Translations under genes and position numbers: made by a program
Notes under the pieces: model-generated
Told to the model about the DNA's origin: nothing
Seen by the model: the letters and a program-made list of their open reading frames with translations, nothing else
The model's database searches: none
Assembly: GCA_020744425.1 (NCBI GenBank)
Contig: JAGMUV010000030.1
Coordinates: 620,001 to 684,000, forward strand
Direction of reading: 5' to 3'
Length of the DNA stretch: 64,000 bases
Source of the DNA: Dactylonectria macrodidyma
Lineage: Eukaryota > Ascomycota > Sordariomycetes > Hypocreales > Nectriaceae
In this document: positions 54,177-64,000 of the stretch, piece after piece
Numbering within the stretch: position 1 is the first letter of the stretch
How the letters are laid out: each line of letters opens with the position of its first letter

Positions 54177-54504
54177 GATGTCTGTCCCGTAGCTTCTCTA
54201 GCTAGTGAATGTGGTCATCAAGCGCATCATGTAATTACCCAGCATGGGCGCCGGAAGTTAATATCAAGGCTGAAAATTTGTAATTTCGATCATCCTATCT
54301 TATGTTACAGTACACCGTGGTGGGAAACGACTGAATACAAAACTATGTTTTCAGTTTCAATTGCATTGAGTCTAGAGTAGTTTTGGCCGAATGCAACCGA
54401 CTTGCGACAAGTCATTAGCGGTAGCGTTGCAGGAACACCTTTACACGCTTGAATATTGTCCAAAACTTGACTACTTAAAACGTATAACTTATAGTTGCTT
54501 TTAG

Positions 54505-55055
54505 CTATACAACTAAATGCGGAACCGGCTTCATCTTTGGCAAACACACTCGTAACTATAAGCACAGACCATGCCGCCAGGAATACTTATATATACATCT
54601 CATAAGCCAAAATTGGCTTAAATCCTCGCTTATTTCTACAAGGAGTCAGCTTCTGGAGAGTCCCACGAAGTACTCAGAAAATCTAAAGCAGAGCAATCAC
54701 AGTTAGAGTAAGCACAGTGCAATATTAAGACCCAGTGTACTGTCATTTTGCTAATGCTGACCGCCTAGTCAATATTCGGCCCTTGATACGTTACATCATC
54801 GATAGTTGCAGTACTGTACACCAGGTCTCGATATTGCACTTATGCTTACTCTAGCTATAACTGGCTCTGCTTTAGATTTTTTTTAGGTACTTTATGGGAC
54901 TTTCTAGAAGCTGACTCCTTGTAGAAATAAGTGAGGATTTAGGTCAGTTCTAGCTTATGGGATGTATATATAAGTATCCCTAGCGGCATGGTCTGTGCTT
55001 TAATTTATAAGTATGTGTGCAAAAGATGAAGCCAGTTTCGCATTTAGTTGTACAG
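54505..55055. repeat. inverted repeat with arms of about 230 bp
   Basis: Left arm about 54505-54731 and right arm about 54823-55055 are reverse complements at roughly 85 percent by eye, with a ~90 bp centre. Shared words include GATGTATATATAAGTAT, GGCATGGTCTGTGCTT and GAAGCTGACTCCTTGTAGAAATAAG. Many mismatches are transitions. No transposase lies inside. A fold-back element or an inverted duplication of a small gene's promoter are both possible. Confidence 0.85.
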
Positions 55056-55456
55056 TAGTGTCAAGAGAGAGGAGGCCATTATTCCTCACTGCTACGATGC
55101 TCATCTAAACTCCAACAAGTTGTCCACGAATTTCCCCGTTCCTCAATACTAACCAAGCGATTAGCCTTCATCCTCCTGCTAGACCTGTGCAGTTCTCGAT
55201 AACACGTTTCGCCGCCCCTAAATTGCGGCCTGACCGAACATAGCTCCTCAATTTCCTTCTTTCCCTCGCGTTCGCGAATCCCAGCGATGCAATCAGGACC
55301 TATTTCCTGTTGTATGCCCTTATCGTAGTATGAGACATATGTGAAAAGACTCTTTTCCCTTTCGAACCCGATCAACTTTTCGGGCTTCTGAATTGATATC
55401 TCTTGTTGTCCATGTAAAATCTCATTTATGTACAGTAGAGCTTGATTTTACAATGC

Positions 55457-55957
55457 TTAAAGTGGGCGATACCATTGGACTTTGTCAATTACGTGGTCAT
55501 GTAGGCAGTCAAAGAGGAGTCTTTGCAGGGTGAGACAGTCGCCAGACCAATCATTGACGAGAATAGCCAAATCTGTTCCTCGGGTCTTTCCTCCCCATTT
55601 CATCAATAGATCCTTACCTAGTAATAGTGGTACTGGGTCTCCGAGTAGATGTTCAGGCTGTAATTCCATGACCGCTTCCAGCCAGTCGTCCTTTTTGAAG
55701 ATGAGATCCCAGGCAGGGCAATAATTTTTGTATTTGGACGAGATCGTTGCCCCTTGGGATCTAAGTGCTCTCAGCAGCCAAATACAATCTATAAGCCCTA
55801 GAAAGTCAGCGGTCCTTGAGTAGATATCATGGTGCAACTTGACCACTTTGTTATTTTTTATAGCTCGCATAACATAGTCATCTCCCTTTGTGCCGAGCGT
55901 GGAATCCAGGCTAAATAGCCGTTCCTGGCGTCTTTTAATCAAGGTGTGGACATTCAA
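55457..55957 (-). CDS. F-box-like protein fragment or downstream exon
   Basis: 166-residue frame whose 5' end opens with TTG after a possible TTTTCATAG acceptor; no ATG occurs until 55870. Segments ADFLGLIDCIWLLRALRSQG and CPAWDLIFKKDDWLEAVMEL resemble the region after the F-box in the protein at 21431 (both have a W-x-x-IFK-x-x-DW pattern). An upstream exon with the F-box core was not found, so this may be a 3' exon or a remnant. Confidence 0.4.
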   Translation of the reverse strand: MNVHTLIKRRQERLFSLDSTLGTKGDDYVMRAIKNNKVVKLHHDIYSRTADFLGLIDCIWLLRALRSQGATISSKYKNYCPAWDLIFKKDDWLEAVMELQPEHLLGDPVPLLLGKDLLMKWGGKTRGTDLAILVNDWSGDCLTLQRLLFDCLHDHVIDKVQWYRPL

Positions 55958-56660
55958 GACTATGAAAATTTTAAGGAAAATAGAGCCAAGCTTCTAATTT
56001 GTTGTAATGTGGGCGCTCCGTTGCGAAATTGGCTTTTACCAACTTGCTCGCTTTTTCTTCTCACCAGTTCCACCTATGTCCCAGACTTTCTTTCTTGTGC
56101 ATCATCATAACTAGGAAACAATCATTTATCATACACCGTGCCTCAACGAATTCCTGTTCTCGTCCTCATTTTCTTATGCCGTGATGTGACCCGCTTGTCA
56201 GAGGGCTGATGGTCTAGGCTCAACATCGATGCTAGCTCTCTCTTCCTGGTCCTATTGTTTCAGCTTAGCCTAGCAGTTGCATCTGAAACTCGTTACGACA
56301 AAACAATCTAGTAATTAGCAAGGAGATTTGGAGTGAATAGCGCTTGCAATAGACGGAGCATCATAGATAGATGGACACGGGACTATTGATGTGAGGCAAG
56401 TGTTCTTCTAAGCTTAGGTGCTGTAAAACTGAAACTGGCATCATAGGCAGTCAAAGCACACGAATAAAAAGACATGCATTTATTTTACTACCAAACTGTG
56501 ATACAATTGAACCAATACCTAAAAATCATGAGAAAAATGAAAGGGAAAAAGAAAGCGCAGACCCGGCTGCAGCTAGAAGACAATCAACTGTTCCCAATAA
56601 TGCAATAGACCAGCTATCACTTCAGATTTATTCCTCCTCTTGCCTTGGCAAACTTGGTAT
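55958..56660. other. intergenic
   Basis: No supported gene. The 3' side is AT-rich and is presumably the 3' UTR of the J-domain gene. Confidence 0.35.
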
Positions 56661-58648
56661 CTATCTTGCCAAGGTCGCCATGAGTTGCTTGAACATATCC
56701 TTCAACTCATTCATGCTCGTTTCCATAGTGTCAAACCTTTTTTCCATCTTCTCAACCCTGGCTTGGAGCTGTCCTTCACCACTGGTTTCAAATTTCGCAA
56801 TCCTGTCTTGGAGGTGTTGGATGTTATTAGTCTCTTCTTTGATATCACGGTTCTCCAAGGCCTGTTGGTCCCTCATTTCTCTCCTCTTAACTGGGTTTTT
56901 CTCAAGCTTCGTCTTGTCATAATATGTGCTGACCGGCTCAGCCTCCCAGGGCGGGAGAAAGCCATCCCTTTCACAAACCCTGGTGATGGCTCTCCTTGCA
57001 CTTGTAGGACCGAGGACTTTGCTTAGGCTGGAGACAGTAAGGATGTGAATACCCTTCTTGCGAAATTTCACGCAGCAGTCTGCAGCTGGGTCCTTCCTTC
57101 TAGAGGCTGTATTCTTCAGCATTGTCTGCGACTTGGTCACCCAAAGCAACTCTTCAAAGTCGTCGCGGTGTTGGTGAGACCACAGTGACTGGCCCTCGGC
57201 CAGATTCTTAAAGTCATTAGTGTTCATGTAATTCTGTACCTCCAAGAGGCCAACCTCAGAGGCTGATTCGAGACGCCGAATCAGTGTTCCGCCTTCTTGT
57301 CTTTCAACGCACACCTGAGTCCCACGGCCCGATTTCCTCACGCCTACGATCAGAGAATCTGTCATTCCCTTGCCTGTACGCCATGGATAATCAATGGAAG
57401 TTGTGTTAGAAACATTTTCTACCGCTTTCATAGCAGAGGTTGATTGTTCATTCGAATCAGTAGCCGCTTTGTGGGCTTCGAGTAGAGCTTCCAAGGCTAC
57501 GGTAGCTTCGGGTGGTGATTTTGCTACCGCTACTTTATCATATGCACCTTTTGCTGCGTCTGCTGTTGCTCGAAGTTTCCCAAGCTCCTCCATGATTACT
57601 TCTTCAGCTTTCTGATACTTCGCTTTCGTGACGCCATCTAGCTCTGCTAGCCCTTCTTTTGCCTTCTTGATGGATTCTAGCTGTGCATTTACCGCATCAT
57701 GAATCTTTGTCACTTCGCCAAGTAGACGAGAAGCCTCTTTGGTTATGTCATTTACGGGATTGCGACCGCTTTGTTGAGCCACAAACTCATCTGCAGTCAA
57801 TACAGTCCACGCTTCTGGCAAATGATTTCTGTTAATTATCTCATCAATGAATTTCTTTTCCATACTGATTCTGCTCCTGGCATCTTGGTCTGTTGCATTG
57901 CTTTTCAGGATTCCGTATTTGGAATTGACCTCGATATAGTGAATAACGAGCTCATTTATTGGAATCAACCACTCGAGCGGGGGAAGTTCCTCTTTTTTAT
58001 TTGCTTCTCGAATTTCTTCGTTGATTGTCTTTAGCTCTTCATGAGCGGCTGGATCATGAGGGTTTTCTCCTAGCGCATAGAGTAAAGGCGTTGCCTTTGT
58101 GTATAATTCCAACACACGCGCTGGAGGTTGGGGGACTTCATCCTCATCCATATGTCTCTGCTGCCCACTGGTTGTCGGGGGATCGAACTCCGCCTTGCCA
58201 TCCCAGCTGTCAACATCTTCTTGGTCGGTTGCGTCAAGACCCATTTCTTTCGCCGCAGTTTGAAGTTCTAAAAACTCTGGTTAATATCTGATTGGTGATA
58301 GAAGGGAGGAAACTATTCACTTTTGTATGCAGTAGTTGCATCTTTGTGCTCGGTATGATCTGGATGTATCATACACCCTATCTCTCTCCATGCAAGTATG
58401 ACTTCCAATTCATCGGCATCTTGCCCTTCAATGGGTTTCGGAAGTTTGAGTATCTCGGCAGAGTCTTCGCATTCTAGGATACGTTTGATTTCTTCAGTCG
58501 CTTTTCTGGCTTTCTCAGCTTTAATTCTCTCAAGCTCAAGTCCTGGAGTGGGAGAAGGTGTTCGCAGCCCTCCCCCTCCTTGAGGTGTTTTCGCTGTCGC
58601 AGGACTAGTGGTATGGACACTCTCTACGGGTTGAGGAGTTAAAGACAT
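56661..58648 (-). CDS. J-domain coiled-coil protein
   Basis: Exon 1 58648-58321 (MSLTPQPVESVHTT) and exon 2 58267-56661 around a 53 bp intron (GTGAAT, branch TTAAC, TTTTTAG); 1935 nt gives 644 aa. Residues ~55-125 form a J-domain-like region: ECEDSAEILKLPKPIEG, then EIGCMIHPDHTEHKDATTAYK, with the HPD motif at 95-97, which in Hsp40s stimulates Hsp70 ATPase. The intron splits YK|K within the last J helix. Long helical stretches follow (LLGEVTKIHDAVNAQLESIK; ELGKLRATADAAKGAYDKVA). A basic conserved-looking part has KSGRGTQVCVERQEGG and KGIHILTVSSLSKVLGPTSA, and a C-terminal coiled coil ends the protein (QDRIAKFETSGEGQLQARVE). No zinc or C-terminal DnaJ domain. Probably a specialised co-chaperone or scaffold. 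Confidence 0.7.
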
Positions 58649-59105
58649 GGCTAATTAGGTACCCTAATTGATGGTGGGAAGAAAAAGGCATAGCGAAGGG
58701 GGATGGCCAGGTTTAAATAGCTGCACCTAGGGAGCTTGGGCGTATTGACTTGAGTTTGTGAACATTCGCTCCGCTTTCCATTTACCTTAAAAATACCGTT
58801 CACTTAAGACCCCGAGTACCTATTTTTTTTTTTTTTTTTTTGGAAATGTGACATAAGATATTGATGGAGTGCATGGTGACATCTACTAGGCAGACGTTGC
58901 TAATTGCCACTTAACAGTGAATGTAGCATAAGTGTTCTTGCAGAACCGTTCGGCAAGCGACGTTCATCATAATAACAGTCCAGACCGGATATGGCCTAGT
59001 AACTACAAAAATCTCTACAGGATCCCATTTTAGTCTTTATAAACCTACTGTAACTCCCCGAGCCTGCTTGACACTTTTTCCCCTCTCCTCAGCGAACATT
59101 GCACC
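58649..59105. other. divergent intergenic region with T-tract
   Basis: About 450 bp between the divergent J-domain and DUF3723 genes, so a shared or back-to-back promoter region. A run of about 19 T lies near 58822-58840. No clear TATA box was singled out. Confidence 0.4.
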
Positions 59106-61971
59106 ATGGCTGGCTCCAGTTTTATAGAAGTGAACCAACGGATCGAAGAGGAGCGTCGAAATAAGTTTTGCGGCACGGCAAGCATCAAGATAACGTCTTT
59201 GAGAGTCCCCCCACAAACAACAAACCCTACTAAACATTCGGATACCGACTCCTTAAAGAGAATATTCAAGGAGGAGCACGGTTGCCGCCAAGAAGATATT
59301 CGGCATCATGTTAAGGCTGCAATCAGCCAGGTTGACTTGGAGAAAGCCTTAAGGAATTCCGGGGTCTTAGTCACACAATTGCTGGATAATGCATTACCCT
59401 ATCCAAAGCTTGAGCTACCACCAGGAACTAGATTAGAGTGTCTCCAGGGTTCTGACCGTATCACAGCAGCTGATGAGATATTCGATGGGATAGACAAGCG
59501 CTGGATAGTTGATCTCTTTCTCGATGGTGCGTTACCACAATAGACCTTTAGACAAACCACTCACATCATTAGATTTGAGCGAAGACCTCAAAAGGCTCTT
59601 TACCGAGGAGTATGAACATCAAAAGACACCTACTGACGGAGAGTTTTACTGCAAGATACGGGGATACCAAGGATGTGGAGGCGAGAAGAACCCATTCTTT
59701 GAAAGGATATGGCTTGGTCGTCTCTCAGCTTTGTCCAAAAATCGTCGAAATCTTCTAGATCAACTTTCTCGTCAAAAAGAATATGTGGATGAAATTGATA
59801 AGTTGTTAGTTATCCCTGCTTTATTTTGTGGTTTTCGCCTCACGGTAATGCATCACATACATTCCATGAGATGCAAAGAGGTATTCTCTCAAATCCAATG
59901 CTATCACGCAAATACAATTACTAACTCTAATTAGCCTAATCTACACTACTTGGGGCACATATTCCAAGTTTGGAGTTACATATGCAATAATGATCTCCAA
60001 GTGATGCGACTAATTGATAGACCTACAGTAGAGAAACTGGAGGGAAAGGCCCCAGGTGCAGTTCAGGAAGATCACGATGAACTCATAGGCGAGCTCAAAA
60101 GTGGTCACATTTTTGGAAATTTTCCGGAGTCGCAGAAAGCTGAACTGTGGTTTCGAGTTTGCGCTGCCTCAAGAGATCATTTGATACCTTCACTATTCAC
60201 TTTCTTCGAGGATCGGAAGTTCCTGAACAGCGCTGCAGACTGCATAAAGCGAATAGCCGATGTGGGTCCTAAGAATACGGTGACAAGTCGCCTGGTCCAA
60301 ATGTTCACGGACACACGTCAAGAAAGCAATCAGTGCATAGTCCAGGTTTCGGATACTGCGTACACAATTATCCCCGGAAATCCTGCAACACGGTTTGATG
60401 TCGGTTGTCGAACTTTGTGGTTACTCGGTTTCCGAGAATTTAAAGAGTTGCCTCCCGACACAAAGAAGGAAGTGCTTGCAAAAGCGCGGAAGAAAGCAGA
60501 TGAGACCACACTATTCGAACTTGCTTCCCTTGCCTCTAAAGTTGGATTTGAGTCTAAGGAGATCCGGGAGATCATGAATACATCTCCAGATCGAGATGTC
60601 GCTAAACGTGCCCTCCTAGCCGCTCGAAAGCTGGGGCAGTATCGGTATCATAACTTTGAGCACTGTATCCAACAGATGGTAAATATATTTTCTACGGCTT
60701 CGCCTATTGTAGTTACGGACATGCCGCAAAATCCCGAAGTTAGTCAACATGCGGGGCCACCCATCAGATCAGGTATTCCTCATGATGCCGACCATGACCG
60801 CGATAGAGCACAGCTCTTTCTCCCTCAGATGCATCAACAGTTCGTCACCACCCAAAAACGGATGACATCTTTTTTTATCCGGAAATCTGTTTATTTGGCA
60901 TATTTTGGACAATGTCCATCGATTACAGATGCTCTTGCCAATGGCCAACATTCGCCCTATTTTGATCTTAGGACAGGTCTACAACTAACTGCTTCTATTA
61001 ACGGTGGCCTACCAGCAATTAATAGGGAAGAAAACGAGCGAATTGCAGAAAACGAACGGATTGAAGAAATGGAGCTTGCACAAGTTGATAGATGCGAAGA
61101 AATGGCTGGATTGGCCTATCAGACTGAGGATTTAACGCAACCCCCAATTCCCAATGAGAAAGGAGCAGTATCAAGACGGCGGGTGAGAAGCGGGATTGCA
61201 ATTAACAGCGGGCCTAACAAGACCGAGGTCGTAACATCGAAGAAACAAGACAGGGGGCGGGGAAAGAAAGATCGTACTAGCAGGATCAATGCGAAAGACG
61301 ATGCCATGCGGGCGGAGCAAAACAGGCTTTCACAGCTGGCATCAATGAACCTCGATGAACCTGACTTACCCTATACCGAGATAGCATCACAGCAGACGCC
61401 TGTGCAGTACATGATGCCATCTCTAAGCTCAACCTCACTTAATCAACCTTTACTACTTGTCAACGACTTGGATGTTGGGTTTTCTGATGATCCGCAGGGT
61501 GAAAATCTAAGCTTCAGTAATACGAACACCCAAGCTTCTCTTAACCCTACACCTCACACAGTGCCAAGCCCTCTGAAAGTAGCATTAACACATGATGACA
61601 ACCAGAGAACCCCTCCAGGACAGGCTGCCAACCTCCCAAATCAGTTTCAAAGACAACATACTGGAGTTCCTAATATGATGCATTCTCCAACCACAACGGC
61701 CATGCTCAGTGCCTTGCACGACATCGGCGCAGACGGCGCAACCGTCAATACAGGATCGAGTCCCCTGGGCATGGCGTCAGACCAACTTACTACAGGAAGC
61801 CCTAGCTCATTAGGAAAACGGCGAAATTATATCGCCGTCCAGCCTGAGTCCTTTACACCAGATGTGATAAGCGAAGGAATGTCAACAGTGAGGGCGGGAA
61901 TAGTATCTCCTACTTTTCAGCCTCGACCTGGCATGCTGAGTCAAAATACGAGTGATAGTGAAGCAGATTAA
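59106..61971 (+). CDS. DUF3723 protein, full-length
   Basis: Exons 59106-59526, 59573-59880 and 59935-61971; introns 46 and 54 bp; 2766 nt gives 921 aa, start MAGSSFIEVNQRIEEER. Order of family motifs: LECLQGSDRITAADEIFDG and RWIVDLFLDDLSEDLKRLF; DGEFYCKIRGYQ; ERIWLGRLSALSKNRRNLLD; LVIPALFCGFRLTVMHHIHS; LGHIFQVWSYI; GHIFGNFPESQKAELWFRVC; PSLFTFFEDRKFLN. Then a DRDRAQLFLPQMHQQF...MTSFFIRKSVYLAYFGQC block. The final ~250 residues are Ser/Asn/Gln-rich with a basic KKQDRGRGKKDRTSR patch. This is the usual DUF3723 architecture (function unknown, Starship-associated). Unlike copies A and B it has the full N-terminal third. It looks intact. Confidence 0.8.
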
Positions 61972-63107
61972 TAACAATAGAGGTTTATTAACATCCATCA
62001 AATAAATAATCAGATCCCATCCAGTTCTAGCCCAACCACATTCCGACAACTGCGGCACCTACAAAGCTCCCCAACCAGCTATACTCATTCATAAGTCCTG
62101 TGAGGATGTGAATCGAGATAAATACATTTGCCAAAGAGAGGTCATCATCACACATCCTCATCGGACCCATAGAGCGACGTAATAATGATACATGGGATGT
62201 TTTGAGATGTGGTGATTGCAAGCGGAACACACATGATCCTGCCTCATAGACGAGCTAGCTTAAATAAATAATGGGTGTGCACCTAAGCAGAAATTCCTAA
62301 GCGGCCTCTAGAACAGGTAAAGTTTCCTAGGCAGCATCTGGCCATATGTAATTAAGTATTAACCTAGATCCTGAGCAGCTTGGGCAGTATCTGACTATTT
62401 TTAAGTGCTGACCCAGATCCCAAGCAGCCTCTAGCCTAGGCAAAGTTTCCTAGGCAGCATCTGGCCATTTGTGATTAAGTATTGACCTAGGTCCTGAGCA
62501 GCTTGGGCAGTATCTGACTATTTTTAATCGTTGACCTAGATCCCAAGCAGCCTCTAGCTTAGGCAAAGTTTCCTGGGCAGCTTCTGGCCATTTGTGATTA
62601 AGTGTTGACCTAGATCACAAGCAGCCTCTAGCCTAGGCAAAGTTTCCTAGGCAGCATCTGGCCATTTGTGATTAAGTATTGACCTAGGTCCTGAGCAGCT
62701 TGGGCAGTATCTGACTATTTTTAGTTGTTGACCCAGATCCCAAGCAGCCTCTAGCTTAGGCAAAGTTTCCTGGGCAGCTTCTGGCCATTTGTGATTAAGT
62801 GTTGACCCAGATCACAAGCAGCCTCTAGCCTAGGCAAAGTTTCCTGAGCAGCATTTGGACCGGAACCGGTATCGCAGACTAGCTTCGGAACAATACATAC
62901 CAACGCCAACACTCCAGTATGTCCAAATTATGCCATTCGTGTTTGTACAATATGCAAATTAGGACCGATATCGAAGCGACCCCTTAATAACTAGGTGTTA
63001 GTAAAAGCCGTTTCTTGACCATTACTTGATAGCTATGGTTCTATTAATTATTGCTCGAGGCTCAAATTTCTAAGTTCATAACATTGCGTGTATCACTTTC
63101 AGTAGAA
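61972..63107. other. intergenic containing tandem repeat array
   Basis: No supported gene; dominated by the array at 62298-62857. Confidence 0.45.
62298..62857. repeat. tandem array, higher-order unit about 120 bp
   Basis: Units contain AAGCAGCCTCTAGCCTAGGC, AAAGTTTCCTAGGCAGC and TGGCCATTTGTGATTAAGT; alternate segments contain TGAGCAGCTTGGGCAGTATC and TGACTATTTTTA. The two segment types alternate imperfectly, giving about five copies. Non-coding. Confidence 0.9.
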
Positions 63108-63536
63108 ATGACCCGCGACGACCTTAATACTGATTCCGGTTATGAAAGCCTCCCAGACTATGTCTCGGAGCCAGAAAACCTCGTCTCCGACTATCTGCAT
63201 GCCCCACTAGACAAGGTCGAATCTCCAATCCCATCAACAAGCAACATTACAGTCGACTTCCAAACCGATGTAACTTCTGAGGAATGGGAAGTCATTCAGA
63301 TTCTTGGAGAAAAGGAAGTGGATGGTATCAAGTACTATGCCTTTGACTGGAAGCCAAGCTGGGTACCAGAACATGATGCTGAAAACGCCAAGGAGTTGAT
63401 TCAAGCTTGGCAGGAACAGAAAGCCAAAAGCCAAAATAAGGGACTCAAGAAGCGCAATACTATTCAGAGCCTCGGAGGCCGAGGCAAGTGGGCACTGCTT
63501 GAGTCGGGAGAGCGTACAAAGGATGCTAGGAAATAA
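63108..63536 (+). CDS. small chromodomain-like protein
   Basis: 142 aa from ATG 63108 (MTRDDLNTDSGYESLPDY); the longer frame starts at a TTG. Residues ~60-110 read EEWEVIQILGEKEVDGIKYY, then AFDWKPSWVPEHDAENAKEL and IQAWQEQKAK, following chromodomain order (W-E-V-x-x-I-L, Y-Y-x-x-x-W, W-x-P-E) and the usual helix with an acidic lead. The N-terminus is acidic, the C-terminus Lys-rich (KNKGLKKRNT-like). Possible reader of methylated histone; the second aromatic-cage position (usually WKGY) is WKPS, so binding could differ. Confidence 0.55.
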   Translation: MTRDDLNTDSGYESLPDYVSEPENLVSDYLHAPLDKVESPIPSTSNITVDFQTDVTSEEWEVIQILGEKEVDGIKYYAFDWKPSWVPEHDAENAKELIQAWQEQKAKSQNKGLKKRNTIQSLGGRGKWALLESGERTKDARK

Positions 63537-63796
63537 GAACAGCGACACTTTAGGATAGTCAATGGAAATCAATTCATTAATAAGACTATGTAATCTGGGC
63601 TCCCATAACACCTCATGCTTCAAAAGTTCTCAAATACTATCAACCCAACCATGTTTTCACTTCCCCATCCGTGCGGAATGCGTGTCATTTTGAAAATAGC
63701 TGTAGGTTTTGGGCGGCTGACAGTTAACATTTCTGTACCTACCCTATACACGTTCTGAAATACAAGTACGTGCTTCAATTCCAATGTGGATAATTC

Positions 63797-64000
63797 CTAA
63801 CAAACCCTTCGTTGTTTCTTCTGAAAATGGTTGCCAGTATCGAGCTGGCGGCGCTTCAAGTTGCACGGAGTGCCGAACCAAGGCTCAAGTTTCTGTTGCC
63901 GCATGAGCCGTTCCAGTGTGAACGGCGAGCCGCTGATATTGCAAGGTTTGCCAGGTCCGTCTTGGAGTAGGATTTTAAATGGACTATGTCTATTGGGCAT
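63797..64000 (-). CDS. unrecognised ORF at right window edge
   Basis: 67-residue frame beginning exactly at the last base (MPNRHSPFKILLQDGPGKP) and ending KRRQLDTGNHFQKKQRRVC. It may be the complete gene, or the last exon of a gene extending outside the window. Composition (FGTPCNLKRRQLDTGNHFQ) looks protein-like. No family is assigned. Confidence 0.35.
   Translation of the reverse strand: MPNRHSPFKILLQDGPGKPCNISGSPFTLERLMRQQKLEPWFGTPCNLKRRQLDTGNHFQKKQRRVC

Noticed and set aside
54305..54565. 86-residue minus-strand frame beginning inside the left arm of the inverted repeat
   Set aside because: Opens with GTG, no ATG; the start lies in a repeat arm and the composition gives no support.
63797..64000. 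Idea that the edge ORF is part of a Starship captain (DUF3435)
   Set aside because: No recognisable tyrosine-recombinase motif (R...HxxR...Y) in the 67 visible residues.

Overview
The window looks like an accessory, repeat-rich part of a filamentous ascomycete genome, most likely from Eurotiales (Aspergillus/Penicillium type). Genes are interrupted by 45-60 bp GT-AG introns. The families are fungus-specific: Zn(II)2Cys6, WOPR/Gti1-Pac2, LaeA-type methyltransferases, PTH11-type rhodopsin proteins, PLAC8, F-box and DUF3723. Intergenic gaps are long, AT-rich patches look mutated by RIP, and there is one Tad-type LINE remnant. No housekeeping gene, rRNA or convincing tRNA was found. Exon models were built by hand from reading frames and splice signals; family names come from remembered motifs, not from a search.

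1-17 kb is a shuffled neighbourhood of L-asparaginase and methyltransferase genes. It holds a LaeA-like methyltransferase (2204-3924), a Zn2Cys6 DNA-binding domain fused to a type II asparaginase-like domain (5126-6562), an asparaginase 5' half joined in frame to a methyltransferase 3' half (8297-9283), and a full-length relative of that 5' half with a similar upstream region (11253-12383). A loose 3' fragment of the same asparaginase lies at 14.9 kb. A short WOPR-domain regulator (10246-10752) and several small unknown genes lie among them. The asparaginase domains keep some active-site residues but appear to lack others.

17-44 kb is gene-poor with scattered small genes: a BCS1 AAA-ATPase relic, a truncated CECR1/ADGF-type adenosine deaminase gene ending at an exon border beside AT-rich DNA, F-box-like and PLAC8 proteins, a run of small coiled-coil genes between 24.9 and 31 kb (two share a motif), a PTH11-like membrane protein, a roughly 650 bp minisatellite of 20-21 bp units, a compact Cdc25-like phosphatase, a Ser/Thr-rich membrane protein and a small chromodomain-like protein.

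44-64 kb resembles Starship cargo. Three DUF3723 genes (44.1-45.7 kb minus, 52.3-54.2 kb plus, 59.1-62.0 kb plus) surround a ferric-reductase-like gene (50.3-52.1 kb minus) with an apparent one-base frameshift. Two of the DUF3723 genes form a large inverted duplication. DUF3723 and ferric reductases are known auxiliary genes of Starship giant transposons, but no captain tyrosine recombinase (DUF3435) was recognised, so the element's edges would lie outside the window. The same stretch holds a LINE fragment abutting the minisatellite seen at 36 kb, an F-box/LRR gene, an inverted repeat with roughly 230 bp arms, a J-domain coiled-coil protein, a tandem repeat array and a second small chromodomain-like protein.
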